Positions 12,873 through 27,196 are shown, counted from the stretch's first letter. The stretch is DNA of 64,000 nucleotides from Nymphaea colorata (GCF_008831285.2 NC_045138.2:35889115-35953114); one strand, 5' to 3'. Notes: a model not told the origin generated them from the sequence alone. Program-made: numbers and translations.

Positions 12873-15800
12873 TCATAGCACCACAGAGTTCAGATCATCA
12901 AAGACCATCCTGATATTGGGTCTTTCAGATGCTGGAAGAATGCATCTGAGAGAGACTTCAAGCATGGTCTCCAGCCCTCTCCGATGCTCACCAGGGCTTT
13001 CAACCCCAGGAATTAGCTGGTCGAAACACTCACTCCTTCGATCTTCAGTAGCCAACAGTTTGACCCAGTCGGTGAGATCAACAACCCCAGAGTTTGCAGA
13101 TATTATCTCTCCAGCACATTTTCCAGTCAAGATCTCCATTAGGATCACACCAAAAGCATAAACATCCGCTTTTAGAGATGGGAGTGGCTTTTCTGCAAGG
13201 GCCAGTTCAGGGGCTCGATACCCAAGTGCACCAGCATTTAGTATCTGTTCTGCTGTGCCAGCAGGTGACATCAGACGGTGAAGGCTGTAATCAGTCAGGA
13301 CAGCATTCAAGCTGGGAGGTTCAAGCAAGATGTTTGTCGCTTTAAGATTTCCATGTGGAAGGCCTCCCTCATTGTGAAGGTAGTTGAGACAGCAAGCAAC
13401 ATCAATAGCCACCTTGAGGCGTTGATTTGCAGAGAGTGGTGGAAGCTTCCTAGACTCAGGCTCTGTGGATAAGGTGTACAAACAGAATACAAAAAGGAGT
13501 TAGTCTGCCTGTTGACAGTAATACCAACACCCAGGACAACGGAAATTGAGATCCAAGGATTTGGCTGACACAGCCCACTCAAAGGCATTTTAGAAGTAAG
13601 ATCAAAGGCAACTAGAATCTAATGCAACCAAGTCCAAAGAGCACTTCAGATGTTCATACTACATTCCCTCCAATCGTAAAGCATCAGAAACCAAATAAGT
13701 AAATACTGGAATGGAACTAAAGGTTAAAACATAAAAAGATTCCGGAAAAAATGAGGAAATATGATCTGGTGATTTTGAGATCTCAACGAGCAAAAAATGT
13801 TTAGCACGAGAGACATCTTACCAAAAAGGTAGTGAGCCAAAGTATGTGCACTGATATAATCTGACACAATGAGCTTCTCGTGTTCCTTTGGACCCCAATA
13901 GTAGCCCCTAAGGGAAACAATATTTGGATGCCTGATGCTTCCAAGCTTCTTTGCTTCCCTAGCAAATTCCTTCCTGCGTTTAGCAAGACCTTCTCGGAGC
14001 CATTTTACTGTCAGCATATGGCCATTGTCAAGTGTAGCTTTGTAGGATGTTCCATGGCTGCTTCTACCAAGGACTTCTGCAGGTGCACGTGAGAGTTCCT
14101 CAGCAGAGAACACGAAAGAGGTATCAAAGAAATGCAGATCCCCAGCCAACCTATCAGGTGAGGGCACCTTCAAGCTAGCAGGATTCTCAGACAATGATGA
14201 GGCATCAGCAGACGGTGAACATGAAAAGCCAAGAGATGTTCTCTTCGAACTGCGAGGAGGCAAACTTTCCCCTGCACAAGATTTTGCAGTTTGGACAGGT
14301 CCTTTTGTTGACTGGGAAAATCCTTGTTCAACAGGTTCACTTACAGCCAGAGCAACATCCCCAAGTGCAGACAGTGATCTCCCTTCAGAAGAAAGAAGGT
14401 GATCAGTAGAAAAGCTTGAAGACGTTGGCATAGCCTCTGCATTTTTCTGAAATCCGAAAGCATGTGGCCTAGAAGATCTGTCAATATTGACATCCCTCCC
14501 ACTGATTTTATTGTTAGAATTCTGTTGATCATCCCTTCTGTAAGGTCTAGGCTTGTAAGTAATAAGCAGAAACAATATTAGTATAACAATTGCTCCACCT
14601 ATTGAGCCTGCAATCAGTGCCTCCAAAACCACACGCTTCAAATGGTTCTGATGTTTTCCCTTGTCATCATGATCTGGTCCATCTTTGGGTGAAGGAGACA
14701 ACAAAATTAACAAAGGGTTTCCTGGATGAAATGAGGAATCAGGAAACTTCAACAAATTATCAGGAACATTGCCAGACAAGTTATTGTAAGACACATTGAA
14801 TTCTTGAAGTCTTGGAGAAAAACCATCAGGGATGCTACCATTTAGATGGTTGTTAGACAGATCAAGATAGACCAAGTTTTTAAGCATACTTATTTCACTG
14901 GGAATTGGTCCTGAAAAATCATTCTTGTTAAGATCCAGTACTTGTAGATTGACAAGGCTACCAATATCAGGAGGCAACAAGCCACTCAGCAAGTTATTAG
15001 AAAGGTCAAGAACATCAAGGCTTGAATTTTGGCTAGGAAGCAAAGGTGTATCTGATGGTGCAGAAATATATGCTTGGGAGCTCAGGAAAGTGATTGATCC
15101 AGTAAAGTGGTTTCCAGAAAGATTTACATAGGTCAATGTTGATGATGTGAAGATGCCTGTCAGAAGATGTCCGGTCAGTTTGTTATGACTAAGATCAACA
15201 TGATTTAGCTTTGGGTAAGTTTCCATTACGTTGGGAAGTTCTCCTTCCAGTGAATTGTTGGACAATTTTATGGTGGTCAACCTCAAAAATTTAGAAGTTT
15301 GATTTGGCAAGGTTCCTGACAATGAATTTGAACTGAGATCAACAAATTCAACATAGTTCCCCCATGACTGAATGCCAGTTATATTGCCTGAGAGCTTGTT
15401 ATTACTTAAATCCACAACAGCACAATTTCCTATTGACTTGGGCAAGGTGCCTGCCAGCTCATTTGAGGAAAGATTCAGCACCTTTAAGGTTGAAGATGTA
15501 ATGCTAGAAACAGGGCCTGCAGAATGGGAAACAGAAATTTAGCCAATCAACATAGTAGGCAGTCTATATCAATATAGTAGATTATTAAACATAACACTGC
15601 CATAATAATTCTGCACGTAGAAAATTAGATATTCTTTGGTAGATTGGTCTTAAGGCTTTTTTGCCAAACTATAATGCAACAAAGGAATGCTTTTTTTTTT
15701 CCCATTCAAAGTGAGGGATCAAACAAGTCAAAATGATATTAAAGAACAAAGATGAGAACCACACACGAATAGTCCAGTGCAAGGTAATTCCAACCGAGCT

Positions 15801-18435
15801 TCTGATCTACCATAGACCAACAACCATATCGCTTCATGATTTCATCAATTTCCTTTTTGTACATTACGATCAGTTTATGCAAAACCAAGACAGTTTCGTC
15901 CAGATGGTGGAGTTGGACCTACTTTAGAAAACTGACTACCAGCGATTGAGCTTTGAACAGTAGAAAATCAGCAGCATATGGATCTTGGATAGAAACGTGT
16001 GCCGTTAACAAGTTGAACAAACAAACCACCATAAGGGTGCTGCATTGGGTTAAGAAAGCCCGCAGCCAGCTTGAAGCTCACTCGATGATGAATGACATAG
16101 AAAAATTTATGTTAGTATGTGTAAAACATTTTCTTACATATAAAAGAGTAGGCCATGTTTGAACTTGTAAGCAGAAGCAGAAGCAGAAATAAGCTTACTA
16201 AAACGTCAACAGTTAATTGAATATTCTTACTCTTGACACATAAAAGGAGTAATAAACTTACTAAAAATAAATGTGACTATTCCTACAAAAACTGTGAAGA
16301 TAGGTATCTAAAATATGCTTTAATTTATTAGAAAATAAAGTCTAAAGCTAGATTAATGCAGTATATATATACGTCAATGCACAACATGGGGAGTGTTTGA
16401 GAGTCTCCCCTTTGGCCGAGCTACAATAATTTCCCAATAAATCAGTATAACTTTGGAGTAATGTTAACAAAGTTCAAAATCAATTTTTTTGGAAAGAAGG
16501 ATTTAAAAAGTTGTTCAACACAATTAGAAAAGGAACTTGCTTTTGGCACCAGGGAAACTGCATAGTAACATGCATGTCACATAGGAATGCTATCTCTAAA
16601 TGTCATGTGAAAAAAATTAATGACCAACAGCAAACTTGTTCTAGTTCCCCAAGAGAAGAGTCCTAAAAATATCAGCAATTTTCATTTTCATCATGCCAAT
16701 CCTCTAATGGTTTCAAAGGCAAGAAGTATAAAACAATGTAAAGATGACACTAAAAAGCAAAAACACAACCGACTGTTCAACTAGGGATAGCATGACATAT
16801 CTGGTAAGAACAGCTATTAAGACCTCATAGTTCAATCTGATCTCCACCTTTTTCAATTACCCATACTGGAATGCAAGCACCTTAATTGTAATGAAGATGA
16901 ATGCAATTATAGTTTTTGAAAAGGAAATCACATTGAAGTCTTTATGAGATCCAGATAGTATGCCTATATTTGTAAACATACAAGGTTGTGATAAATGAAG
17001 AATTTCATGGCATGACTGTCAAGCTTTATTGATTCGCGGGAAGTTTCACTATTCAACTAGGGACAAAGTGCCAAAGCAAGTTATGAAAATCTATGTGCAA
17101 AAAAGAGGTGAAGCTAAGTTGTGAGAGGACCCTATAAGCATTCTCATCCTACGGATTAACATATATGATCATCAGTGGAAGTGGACCCTACATTACAAGA
17201 CTCAATTACCCCCTCACACTTACCAATATCTTTTATTATTTCTCATACAACTCAAGGACATAAATATGGTTCCTAATTGTCATGCTGACAAATACATTTG
17301 TAACTGTCCTAAGGCTGGCACAGAGTAGAAATAAACGGGATTCAAGAAAGAACGAGTAAAATGGTATATGCATAAATTTTCATGGGTCTAAAATTTCTTT
17401 CCACAGAGCTGAACTGAAGCAATAATAGTTCTCAAATACACTATGCCAAGAAACGCAAAAGCAAGCACCATCAAGACTAAAGGAGCACAGACAGTCACCT
17501 TGGAACCGGTTGAGGCTAAGATCCAGTTCACTCAAGACCATAGAATTTTCTTTAAAGAGTACTACGGGCAGATCCCCCGAAAATAGATTACCCTGAAGCC
17601 GCAGAACTTGAAGAGCAAACATGGAACTAAAAGCAAGGATGTCACCAGAGAGCTGATTAAAACTTGCATCAAACACTTGCAAGTTGTCAAACAACGGCTT
17701 CACATTGGGAGTGAAAAGCGACCCAGACAACAAATTGTGGCTCATATTCATGTGCCCGATTGACCTAATAAACGTGAGATTGTTTATATTTTTTGGAAAT
17801 GATCCACTGAACTTATTGAAACTGAGATCAACAAGAACCACATTCTGCAACTGCGAAAACCAACTGCCTATATCACCCTCTAAGTTGTTCGCGTGCAGAT
17901 CAATGTACGTCAATCGGTGAAGCTTCTCAAAGCCAGAAGGGAGGTTTCCACTGAGGTTATTTGATGACAGATTCAGATAAGCCAAACTCTGCAGGTTGGA
18001 CAAGCTGCTAGGCACCTTCCCATCCAAGAAGTTACCAGATAGATCCAAGTACTCTAATGATGCCATCGACCCAATGTCTGGTGTAAGTCCACCACGAAGA
18101 AGGTTGTTCGGCAGCGAGAAATTGCCGAGAGTTTTCAGTTTACTGATCATCGAGAAGTTCACAGTCCCCACCAAACCTGCACCGGGCAATGTAATCTTGG
18201 TGACTGACCCATTTTGGCATTCGATCCCGAACCAATTGCTGGGGCAACCATTTGAATCAACTGAATCTTTTTTCCAAGAATCCAAATGACCAAACGGGTC
18301 CTTCTCAATCCCTTTCTTGAACTCCAGCAAATAATCCAGTTCAGACTGCCCCAGTGAAGAATCCAAAGCACAGAAAACAACCAACAAAGCCACCCACCAG
18401 AAGAACTGCATCCTAAAACCCGAGATCCCAACCAT
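12873..18435 (-). CDS. LRR receptor-like pseudokinase, At5g10020-like
   Basis: Three exons: 18435-17499, 15516-13822, 13462-12873. The joins keep frame (CAA-G/GC, then TTT-G/AG) and give 1,073 residues. In order: signal peptide (1 to about 30, hydrophobic WWVALLVVFCALDSSL), LRR N-terminal cap with SNGCPSNWFGIEC, about 20 leucine-rich repeats (LDLSxNxLSGxLP type), one membrane helix near 608-633, a Ser-rich juxtamembrane region, and a kinase-like domain (about 785-1070). The P-loop is degenerate (LGRSSHGTSY), the beta-3 lysine is present (TVKW, about K817), the HRD motif is replaced by HGN (PHGNLKATN), and DFG is replaced by a DYS sequence (LTDYSLHRL). These features indicate a catalytically inactive co-receptor or scaffold at the plasma membrane. 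Ligand and partners cannot be read from sequence. Intron 1 is 1,982 bp. The length fits the roughly 1,050-residue family. Confidence 0.94.
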
Positions 18436-19020
18436 ATGAAACCCCCAAAGAAGAACACACCCTAGCCCTAACCCTTATCACGCCCACCCAAAAAATTTCA
18501 TTCACACCAAACCAATAGAAAATACATACCAGAACAGACTCGCTGGAAAGAAAACAAAACCCATGGCAGGATGGCTAAAAATTCGATCCACCAACAACCC
18601 CAGTCCTGAAATTGCTCATGGATTCAAACCCCTGACTGAATCCAGCGTAAATGGCCGCCGCATGCAGCATTCAATGCATATGATAAATGCAAAAAATAAC
18701 TAAAACATCAACAATCAATCAAAGACATCACAATTCCGGACCCAAAGAAGGCAATAAATACAAAACTGTTCACTGCCTTACTTTTTGTCACAACAAAACC
18801 CACCAAGAAGCTTCTCGACCATGAAGCGTTCCACTCTCTCTCTCTCTCTCTCTCTTTCTTCCCAAGCTTCTCCCCGCACAACAGAAGCTAAACCCATCTC
18901 ACTTCCACTCATTTCAGGCAGCTAAGAAAAGTACTTGGGCAAGATGGAATACTATGAAAGAACTGTGCAGAGTGTGTGTGTACTGTGTACAAGAAAGAGA
19001 GAGAGAGAGAGAGAGGAAGC
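18436..19020 (-). promoter_or_regulatory. 5' region of LRR pseudokinase gene with CT/GA tracts
   Basis: The region upstream of the ATG contains a CT tract (about 18836-18855) and a GA tract (18996-19014). On the transcribed minus strand these are GA- and CT-rich sequences typical of plant leaders and GAGA-type promoters. No TATA box could be assigned with confidence. Confidence 0.4.
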
Positions 19021-22000
19021 AGAGTTGTAGAGGCCCTTGACGGGGAGAGTTCTACTTCTACCTCTCCCTCCGATGGAATTCATGATGCGAGAAGTACGGC
19101 TGGCTCTAAAATCTTTTATTTTCTTGTTCTTTTCTCTCTCTGTCGCCTGTATATACGTTTTCTTTTGTAGATTTACTGGAAAAGCAACCTTTATATGTCC
19201 GAATACGTTGTTGCATAGTTAATGTAGGACCTAATCTGTCAAAGCGTTGTCCTACGGTCGAAGTCAACGCCGGAGATGGCAAGATTCCGGTCAAAGAAAT
19301 CGGTGGTGGTGGAGGTGGGGATGGCCATGGATGAAAGCATATGGGATGTGATTGCTCATGAAAAAGCTCTTGCGTTATTCTCAGCAGTGCGGTTTTCTTC
19401 AATCAACGTACCTACCGACCAAACATATGAATTAAGATACATAAACATACGGGGGAGTTTGAACAAAGTACAGAAGCAACGAATAAAATATATTTGAGAG
19501 CACCGCCGGTAATATGACCGCATACTCCAAAAGCCACCGATTTTCTCCCCTCGCATCAAAGCCTTTGTTCATCGCATCTTTGACTTCCAGTGAGACTCCA
19601 CAAGAGGTCATACAGCCACGCTTAAACAGTCAATTTTAAATTCACGTTACAAAATAGCTAAACGTACGCAGGCAATTTCGTGTCTATTGATATATTTGAG
19701 ATTTTACAAAAAGGCAAGAAATATTTAAAAAAAAAATAAATGTGGTGGTAAAATCATATATGCCTATTGAAATAAAACTTTTTAAGATAAAATTCTGTAC
19801 AGCTCATCTACACGGTTAAAATTCAAGACGTAAACTCAGAAAATTCTATTTCTAAAATGTAACTGGAGAGTGGGGATGGCATTGCACATGGTCTGATATT
19901 GCCTGAGCCCAGCGCAGACCCCCCTTTTTTCCCCTGCTGGTGGCCAGTGGGCCCCATCAGGCGAGGGCAATTAAGTCATTTCATTTGAGTGAAAAAGCTG
20001 CAGGCATGATATTGCGTCTGAGCGCAATGACCGGAATGCCCTTAACGTATGAGCTTTCCTTTTTTTCTCCTCCAAAACGTTAAAATACTTTTGTTTCGTA
20101 TGGTCGCCGGACCCGTCGATTACCTAACCCTTTTGCGAACGTGGCGGGCTATTGACGTGTTGCCTTGACGGTTACGTGTTTCCCGGCGAGGGCCGCCAAA
20201 CGGATCGAATCGCGACGTGTGATTGGAAGCACGTTGGATCCGGACAAATCATCAGATCGAGACAGGAGGATCCGAAGGTGTTGCTTGCTCCTCGACTTGT
20301 CCAGTCCAGCCCGAGGAGTCGGAGAGGGAGATGCCAAGAGAGGTTTTCATCGGATCTGGGTTTCTCAAAGGCCAACTCAATTAATGGATCAATCGGATTC
20401 ACTTTTGGACCCAAATTACATTGAATTGAAAGTCAGAACTCAGTTCCATTACCGGATCGTATTCAAATTCCGTCAGACATTACTAGCTTTTCACAAAGTT
20501 GGTTTAGACTGTCAGTTCATATGTTTTAAATGCAATCTTTTGTGGTGCTTAAGTGTATCAATTATCCAACCAATTCTACAGAAAAGAAGAGAGATTTTAA
20601 CTTATGTTGGATTCAGACTGTAGGCTACCAAATTGGATCCTAATCGATAACTATGTCTTACTTTCAAGATGCTTACCAAGGAGGACCGTAAGAGCCTTTT
20701 GAAAAATGTTGATCCCGGTTCTCGAATTTCATAATAAATGGAGGGGTCCTCGGAAATTTTTCTTGTTTTTACTCGGACTACTAAAATAAAAGACGCGGTT
20801 GAACCTCCGATACATTCTTAGGGGTAAATTGGTCATTGTGGGGGGCATGTGGGAGTACAACCTACAAGGTGCTGTTTTTCAACCTCGGGAAAGATTAAAG
20901 AAGAGAAGAATACTATCTCCAAGGTGTCGTTTACTGCGTGTCAGATTCCGGCGAGTCGCCGGATTCCGGTGGACGCCATGAACCGTGAAACAGTTTTTGG
21001 CCCACCTGTCCCTTCTGAATAATGAATTAAATGATGGATGGGAATGGGATCCACCTTCCCATCAATGTTGTTTTTCTTCCCACTCCTTTAAATGAGGTGG
21101 AGCGAGAGACGTGCTTGAACTTTCCAGATTCTCTTCCTCCAATCATGGCCTTTGACGGTTAAGTTAAATGCTTGAACTCGTCTTCCGCCAATGACACGAC
21201 CCCACTTCAAGTTGTGGGCTCGAGCCTGGTCAATGATCCCTTCGACCAACTTCTTGGCTCGGCCATCAGGGTTTTAGGTTCAACCCCAAAGTATATGGCA
21301 CATGCATTGCTACGGATGCAACATTTATCAAATTCAATTTAATCAACTTTAATCGGATTTGGATTCGGACTCATCCGTCTAGGAGAAGACCACAAATAAA
21401 CCTATATATGAAATGGGGTTGAATCTTTATGATATCATAGTTCGATATCAAAACTGAAGTCTTAATTTGGTTGTAAAATTGCACACTAAATTTGAATTTC
21501 ATTAGTATCAGATACCTTCTTTGTTTTAACCAAATCTAACTAAATGAATTTCAAATCAGATCATTAGTCGATCCATTTGTATTCCTAGATAGGCTTGAGG
21601 AGCATGTCTTTCTACATGTAATCACATGCATGTTTTGCCAAAGGCAAAATCGCCATCTCCAATGTTTGAGAACTTCATCCGATGCTTCCGTAACTACCAT
21701 TCAAAGTAAGACTGCCAACCGGGAACTCGGTCACGTTTCAAGGTGAAAACAAACAGGCCCTTGTCCAAAACAAGCTAAGCTTCGATCATGGTGAAGTACG
21801 CTTACATTGGTCGATTAAATTATATTTCGGGCTACGTGCCCCACTGATAAATGACATGAACTCGACAAAATTCCAATTTTTTTTTAAGTGGAACAAGAGA
21901 ATAAAAAATTTTCTTTTATTAGTAATAAAATTTTTTTTTTATCTTTTAAATCCGAAAAAAAAGCTACATTTTTTTTTGGGGGGTCAGGTTATTGCAAAAT

Positions 22001-22166
22001 GGCCGTACGTGTCAGCGCTCTTGCCAACTTGCACGTGATCGACACGAGGGATGCATGGCCAGAATGGCGCCTTGAAAATTATTAAACTTCTGCCGGAGCA
22101 TCTCCAAATTAATGCAGAAACTATTGGAAAGAGATAACAAGTTTTTGAAATTTCACATATACTACG

Positions 22167-22202
<36 letters not shown>

Positions 22203-22749
22203 CAAGTATATGTTCTTTTAAAGAAGAGGATCTGCCATTGGAGTCATGTGATGCTACATGCTCCCAAAGATCAGAGTCAACTATTAAAGAATGTGTATAT
22301 GCTTTTAAGAATACAAAATTGCAAGTTTTTTGGGCCATGGGATCACATGAGATGCGTCCAAGTGGGCAGTGATCGGATGTTAAGTCCATGACAGGACATA
22401 TCCAGACGTTTAAACAAACTACAATGATAAAAAAAAAAAAAAATAGTAATTGATGTTACCATAATCTTCTTAAACAGGATGATCAAAGATCGAAGGCAGA
22501 AGAAAAGCAATACTTAAAGCAACAAGTGGAAGATAATCCTTATACAAGTTCTTGGAGATGAAATAAGAATTTGAGCAAGCTGCCACGTTACAGATCATGT
22601 CTCCTTTTAGAAGCAGTAATGGTGTCTCCTTAATGGGCTCCACTAGATGCGTTCAGATTCTGAGAATGGTGGGATGGGGTGACCTAAGGACGATAAATAA
22701 GTTAGAGATAGTCTATTTATAAAAGCTTGTGCGAAGGAGAAGTCACAAG
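19020..22749. other. 3.7-kb spacer without supported gene
   Basis: ORFs here are short and unrelated to families I recognise. A somewhat GC-richer patch at 20.1-20.4 kb has overlapping ORFs on both strands but no domain. A TA microsatellite of about 15 units lies at 22171-22200. Confidence 0.6.
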
Positions 22750-22823
22750 TCCGTTGTCGTCTAGTCCGGTTAGGATATCTGGCTTTCACCCAGGCGACCC
22801 GGGTTCAAATCCCGGCAACGGAA
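22750..22823 (+). tRNA. trnE-UUC (nuclear): tRNA-Glu (anticodon UUC)
   Basis: The acceptor stem TCCGTTG pairs with CAACGGA, followed by discriminator A. The D arm contains GTCTAGTCCGGTTAGGA (box A region). The anticodon arm is TCTGG-CTTTCAC-CCAGG, giving anticodon TTC. The T arm has CCCGGGTTCAAATCCCGG (box B). There is no intron. A CAA motif lies just upstream and a T run (TTTTT) about 9 nt downstream, as expected for Pol III initiation and termination. One base longer in the D loop than the usual plant tRNA-Glu. Confidence 0.96.
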
Positions 22824-23455
22824 CTCTTCCCTTTTTGCGAGTTGCGACCACCTCGTCGCTTTGATATTTTTGGGCTGGAGCCTCTCACGGTCCAATTCCA
22901 GACCTTCCATTGTCCTTAATCATTTAGTAGCATTTTCTTTCTTTTTTCTTTTTTCTTTCCCCACTTCTCAAATTAGCGATCATTCATCAATTTCATTGGG
23001 TTAGTATTCTTCAAACTGGTGCCATTCTAAGAGTATAACTCAAACACCTTGTCATGAGATAACAATGCCGAAACTCGACCTCAATGGGCTGAGTTTTCAG
23101 ACTTGATGCACGCGTTTCCAGCTTGACACGCCTTCACGCCCGTGTTTTACTTAGTATGGGGTACGGTGGAACCATTATATGTAGATGCACCCAGTCGTTA
23201 CATAGACGCAGATGCCCAGTTCAATGATTTTCGGCTTCTGGTTATCCAAGTCAGTCTGCGTTTATCATTGGCCTAAAGTAGTGGACACAATCAGATGACG
23301 AACGAACGAGCAGAACAAGCGAGGCTGGACCTGAGTTAGGATTGAAACTGGTTCGCCAGCAAATGTTTCCATGGCAACTGCTACTCTCCAACATAAACAC
23401 TACAACAAAGCTCCAAAAAGCAGAAAACAAATATATTTTTGCCGTAGCCAGCCTC

Positions 23456-23457
<2 letters not shown>
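22824..23457. other. Spacer and 3' flank of SUN gene
   Basis: No gene is seen beyond the tRNA terminator. The interval includes a pyrimidine-rich tract near 22935-22965 and probably reaches the polyadenylation region of the SUN gene transcribed from the right. Confidence 0.5.

Positions 23458-23488
<31 letters not shown>
23458..23488. repeat. GA microsatellite
   Basis: About 14 GA units, located 3' of the SUN gene stop codon, possibly within its 3' UTR. Confidence 0.95.
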
Positions 23489-23491
<3 letters not shown>

Positions 23492-23791
23492 AAGATAGAC
23501 TTAAAAGCATTACAGAACAGGTAGACGCATTCTCTATTCACTGTTCCATACATGTCCTAGTTAACTGCCCGTGTGCCCATGGACGTTTGAGCTATAAGAG
23601 AACACAACGCTGCATTTCCTCCCCAATACATTCAGAGCATGTCAGTCCTGACTTCAAATAGAAAAAGGGATAAAACATTGGGATGCTGCAGAAATACAAA
23701 ATCCTCGTAGCCAAACAGCAAAGGAGACAGATGTACATCGTCAAATGCTGCAAGAGTGAGAACAATGGCAAAATCCGAAGGGCTATGCCTT

Positions 23792-26700
23792 TCAAGATTG
23801 TCCAGGAACTGGCACAATAGAATCTGATTCTGATCCATGGACCCTCAAGCGATAGATGCATGTGTGCAATGAATTCCCGTGGTTAGACAAAACGTCAAGC
23901 CGGATCACATCAACCACGCAGCTTGCAGCAGTGCATGGATTGAGATGGAATGTCTGCACAAAGCTTCTTTCAAGATCATATACAAATTCACCCAGCAAAA
24001 CCATCTTGTCTGGTTCAGGAGATGCTTCTTCCAGCGAACCACGTATCCAGCCAGAAACCCTGAACTCCTTGGGGGCACTCGTCCTGTCATAAGCAACGCT
24101 CTGCACAATAATTGCACGAACAAGCAAACTGATTAACTTGGACATGCATAGACAAATATGTGCTTAAAAATCTTTAACACTTAAACCATCTTGCAAGAGG
24201 AAAATTCTTTTGTTAACAGACTGCAAATGGTTAACATTTTTAACCTAAACTTTCTTCCCAATAAAGCATCACATGCAGCAGCTTCATAGCACAGGAAACC
24301 TTTCTTGATTTGGTATTCCTATACAGTACAAGCAGCCAGCATTCAGAGGATTGTTAAATCAAAGGCAACCTTAGTCCAACTAAAGACAAATTCTCTTGCT
24401 TTAGTGCAACAGTAGCACATGCATTTCACTTTGGATGGTATTTCAAGCTCTCGGAAAAAAATTGCAGTAGCCAAACCAAAAGCAGTGTTCTTCAACATTT
24501 CCACTCCATTATTTCCAGTATCATTCACACATCAAAGGCCATCCCAATAAATTCCTCAGACTAAAACATCCTCACAAAGCTTTCCCCAGGTCAACGTTGA
24601 GGCTGTATGGTGATACAGCACCAACAAATTTCACTCACCAAAAGAAGGAAGTTAACCAATAAGTGCCAGAGACAACTAAAAAAAATGGAAACAAGAATCC
24701 TCACCATGAAACGATAGCACAATGGGATTATCAGATCGGCCAGAGTTTAATAACTTAATTAGACAAGAAAACCGGGCATGAAATTGAGTGAAGAGTCTAG
24801 AAAAATTTTAACTTTTTACTGTCACCCATTATTTATTGCTAGGTTCCTTATTCGTGCAGATTGGTGCCTATCCCCATATAACCCTTTTCTCTGGCCTAGC
24901 TAGAAGATGATATTCCCTTCCGGCTAAGACTTTTCCTGCCCTTAGACTTAGAGAAGGATAATCATGGAATTGTCTTTTTTTTCATTTATTCCTGGTACAA
25001 TTTCGAAAGAGCAGTAGGGAGGTGACCTTTCTTTTATGTTTTCAATAGAACAAGGCTTCCACAATTAAAGCATGAACATGATACAACGAAACCTCCACCA
25101 GAAACCTCATGCCATAACGGAATGAATTCTGGAGACTTGAAACAGCAACAACAGACCAAAGTGATCAGTTATTTCCAAGTTGATAACTGAGTTGAGGATT
25201 CGACTTTTTGACCCTCTGTTGGTTTTACACAAGTTTGCTTCAAAGGAGGATAGACAACTTAGATGCTGTATCTAGCTAGAAGGACTAAAACAACTGAAAT
25301 TATGAAGGCAACACATGATAAATTAACTTCCACCAGAAACATTACGCAAAGTGAAATTGAATATTGAGAACTTGAGACTTAAATCGATCAGTTTCTAAAT
25401 TCTATGTTGATCTTACGAGAGTTTATTTTGTGGTTTGAGGAGAAACCTTTGATATCTGTTCTAATTGTTAGTCGTCGTTTTTCGTGATGGACTTTCCTAT
25501 GGCTAAGCAGAATCTTGAATATTTTTTTCAGGCCAAAGCTTCCAAGTCAGGATTGGCATCTTCATGCCATATGCTGCTGGATGCAACCATATTTCTCTAT
25601 CTCCAAGCTCTGAGATAAATTATTACGTTTATTTAAAAAGAAAATTGTGTTTTCCAACCATATCCATTGAAGGTAAGTTCAGTTAGTGTGAAAGATAATC
25701 CCTAATACAGTTCAAAAGTGATTAACATTTTCTCAGCCTTAAAAACATTGAGTTACTTGGGCAGACCATTTCTTGATATGCTCAAAACATAGTTAAATCT
25801 TCAGCAATGTAGAAAAATATACAATAATGGACAAGGTGATGAACTGACTACATCTGACCATGTCCAGATTAGCAAACAAAAATTGTTTAGATGTGATTTA
25901 AACATTTGGTTAGTATTCAGAAGAATCAGAACAACATACATACTGCTACAGTGATATTTCATCATCATTTTAGTGCCTCAAAATCTTTCAACTTCTGAAA
26001 TGAAAAACAGCAATATTACATACAACCAACATATAAAGGTAACATAAAGGGGTGTCCAAATGTAATTTAACATTATAGCAATAAAATATTTAAAACTTAC
26101 AAAAGCAAGTTGAGGAAAAGAAAATGACCTTTGCTACATGTTCCAGAGTGATTGCTTCAGGTATTATGGCAGTCCTCAGCTTGATCTCAACAAATCCACT
26201 GCTTCCCTTCAGTGGGAAACACTGACCAGGCTCTCCAAAACTAGGTTCAAGCATCTTGTCTGCCCTTGGATGAACTCCAGCGCCACCTTTAGATGAAAAC
26301 CAATTGTTCAGCTTAGCAGCATAATATGGCTCTGAATGCTTAATTATCTTTCCACCTCCAGAAGCTAATGCATAGTCCACCTTCCCAAGCCCATCAGCTG
26401 CATGCTTTTCAATTTCTTTCATGACAATATCCCTAGCAACAGTCCTAACTTTGTCCCAGTTCAGTTCTTGGTCACCAATCTCCGAGTTTGTATTGTTAAC
26501 CAATTCCTTCAGAAATTGTGAAACTTCTTCCTTTGACAAAAATTCCATTTCCTTCAATTTCTTTTCAAGAGACTCCCCTTTATCCTCCAACTTTTTGATC
26601 TTATGACCAAGCAATACACTTTGCTCCTCTACTTTTCCAATGACCTCCTTCCTAAAACTTCCTAACTGGCCCTCAATCTTTCGGTCAATGGCCTCAACCT

Positions 26701-27196
26701 GAACTTGCATCATTTTTGTTGTAGCCTTCAGTGAGCCCTCAATTTCAGCAAGCTTATTTTCATAGTCCAGCAAGCCAAATGGAGCACTGTCATTGGTGTG
26801 CCATGACAATAATTTGATCAAACCAACAATCCCAAGGATCAGCAGACTGAGCTTCGCAGTGACACTAATGCATCGCTCCCACCCTGGTTGCTCAGTTCGC
26901 ATAACAACTTTCCTTCGCCTAGGTGTAACAGCTGAAGCTGGCACACCTTTTCTCGACGGTGTCTCTTTTGATCTATCAAGAGCTGTCTCTCCTCTAATTA
27001 CATGGTTCGTATCCTTACCATCTGTGACGTTTACTGCATTGGAGCCATGGATCCCTCTATCTGACAAGAGTTCGACATGAGTAGTCCTTTCTGTCTGGAT
27101 CACGGTCCTCCTCCTTGGAGTAGGCAGCGAATTAGAATTATGACCTGTTGAAGGGTCAGCAGCAACCGGAGTTGGGGCAGCTTCTGATGCAGACAT
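23792..27196 (-). CDS. SUN: SUN-domain nuclear envelope protein (SUN1/SUN2-like)
   Basis: Two exons: 27196-26129 (356 codons, donor AAG/GTCATT) and 24100-23792 (acceptor TTGTGCAG), giving 458 residues. This matches plant Cter-SUN proteins (Arabidopsis SUN1 and SUN2, about 455-471 residues). In order: basic NLS-like clusters (TPRRRT near 26-31, TPRRRK near 91-96), one membrane helix (about 109-131), a coiled coil (about 133-225), then the SUN domain (about 255-456) with ALASGGGKI, SEPYYAAKLNNWF, GQCFPLKG and the terminal HTCIYRLRVHG motif. It should sit in the inner nuclear membrane, trimerise through the coiled coil and bind KASH (WIP-type) tails in LINC complexes. The single coding intron (2,028 bp) splits the SUN domain after LEHVAK. 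Confidence 0.96.

Noticed and set aside
20149-20623. Overlapping ORFs on both strands in a GC-richer patch
   Set aside because: No domain, no splice structure, and mirror ORFs are expected from composition.
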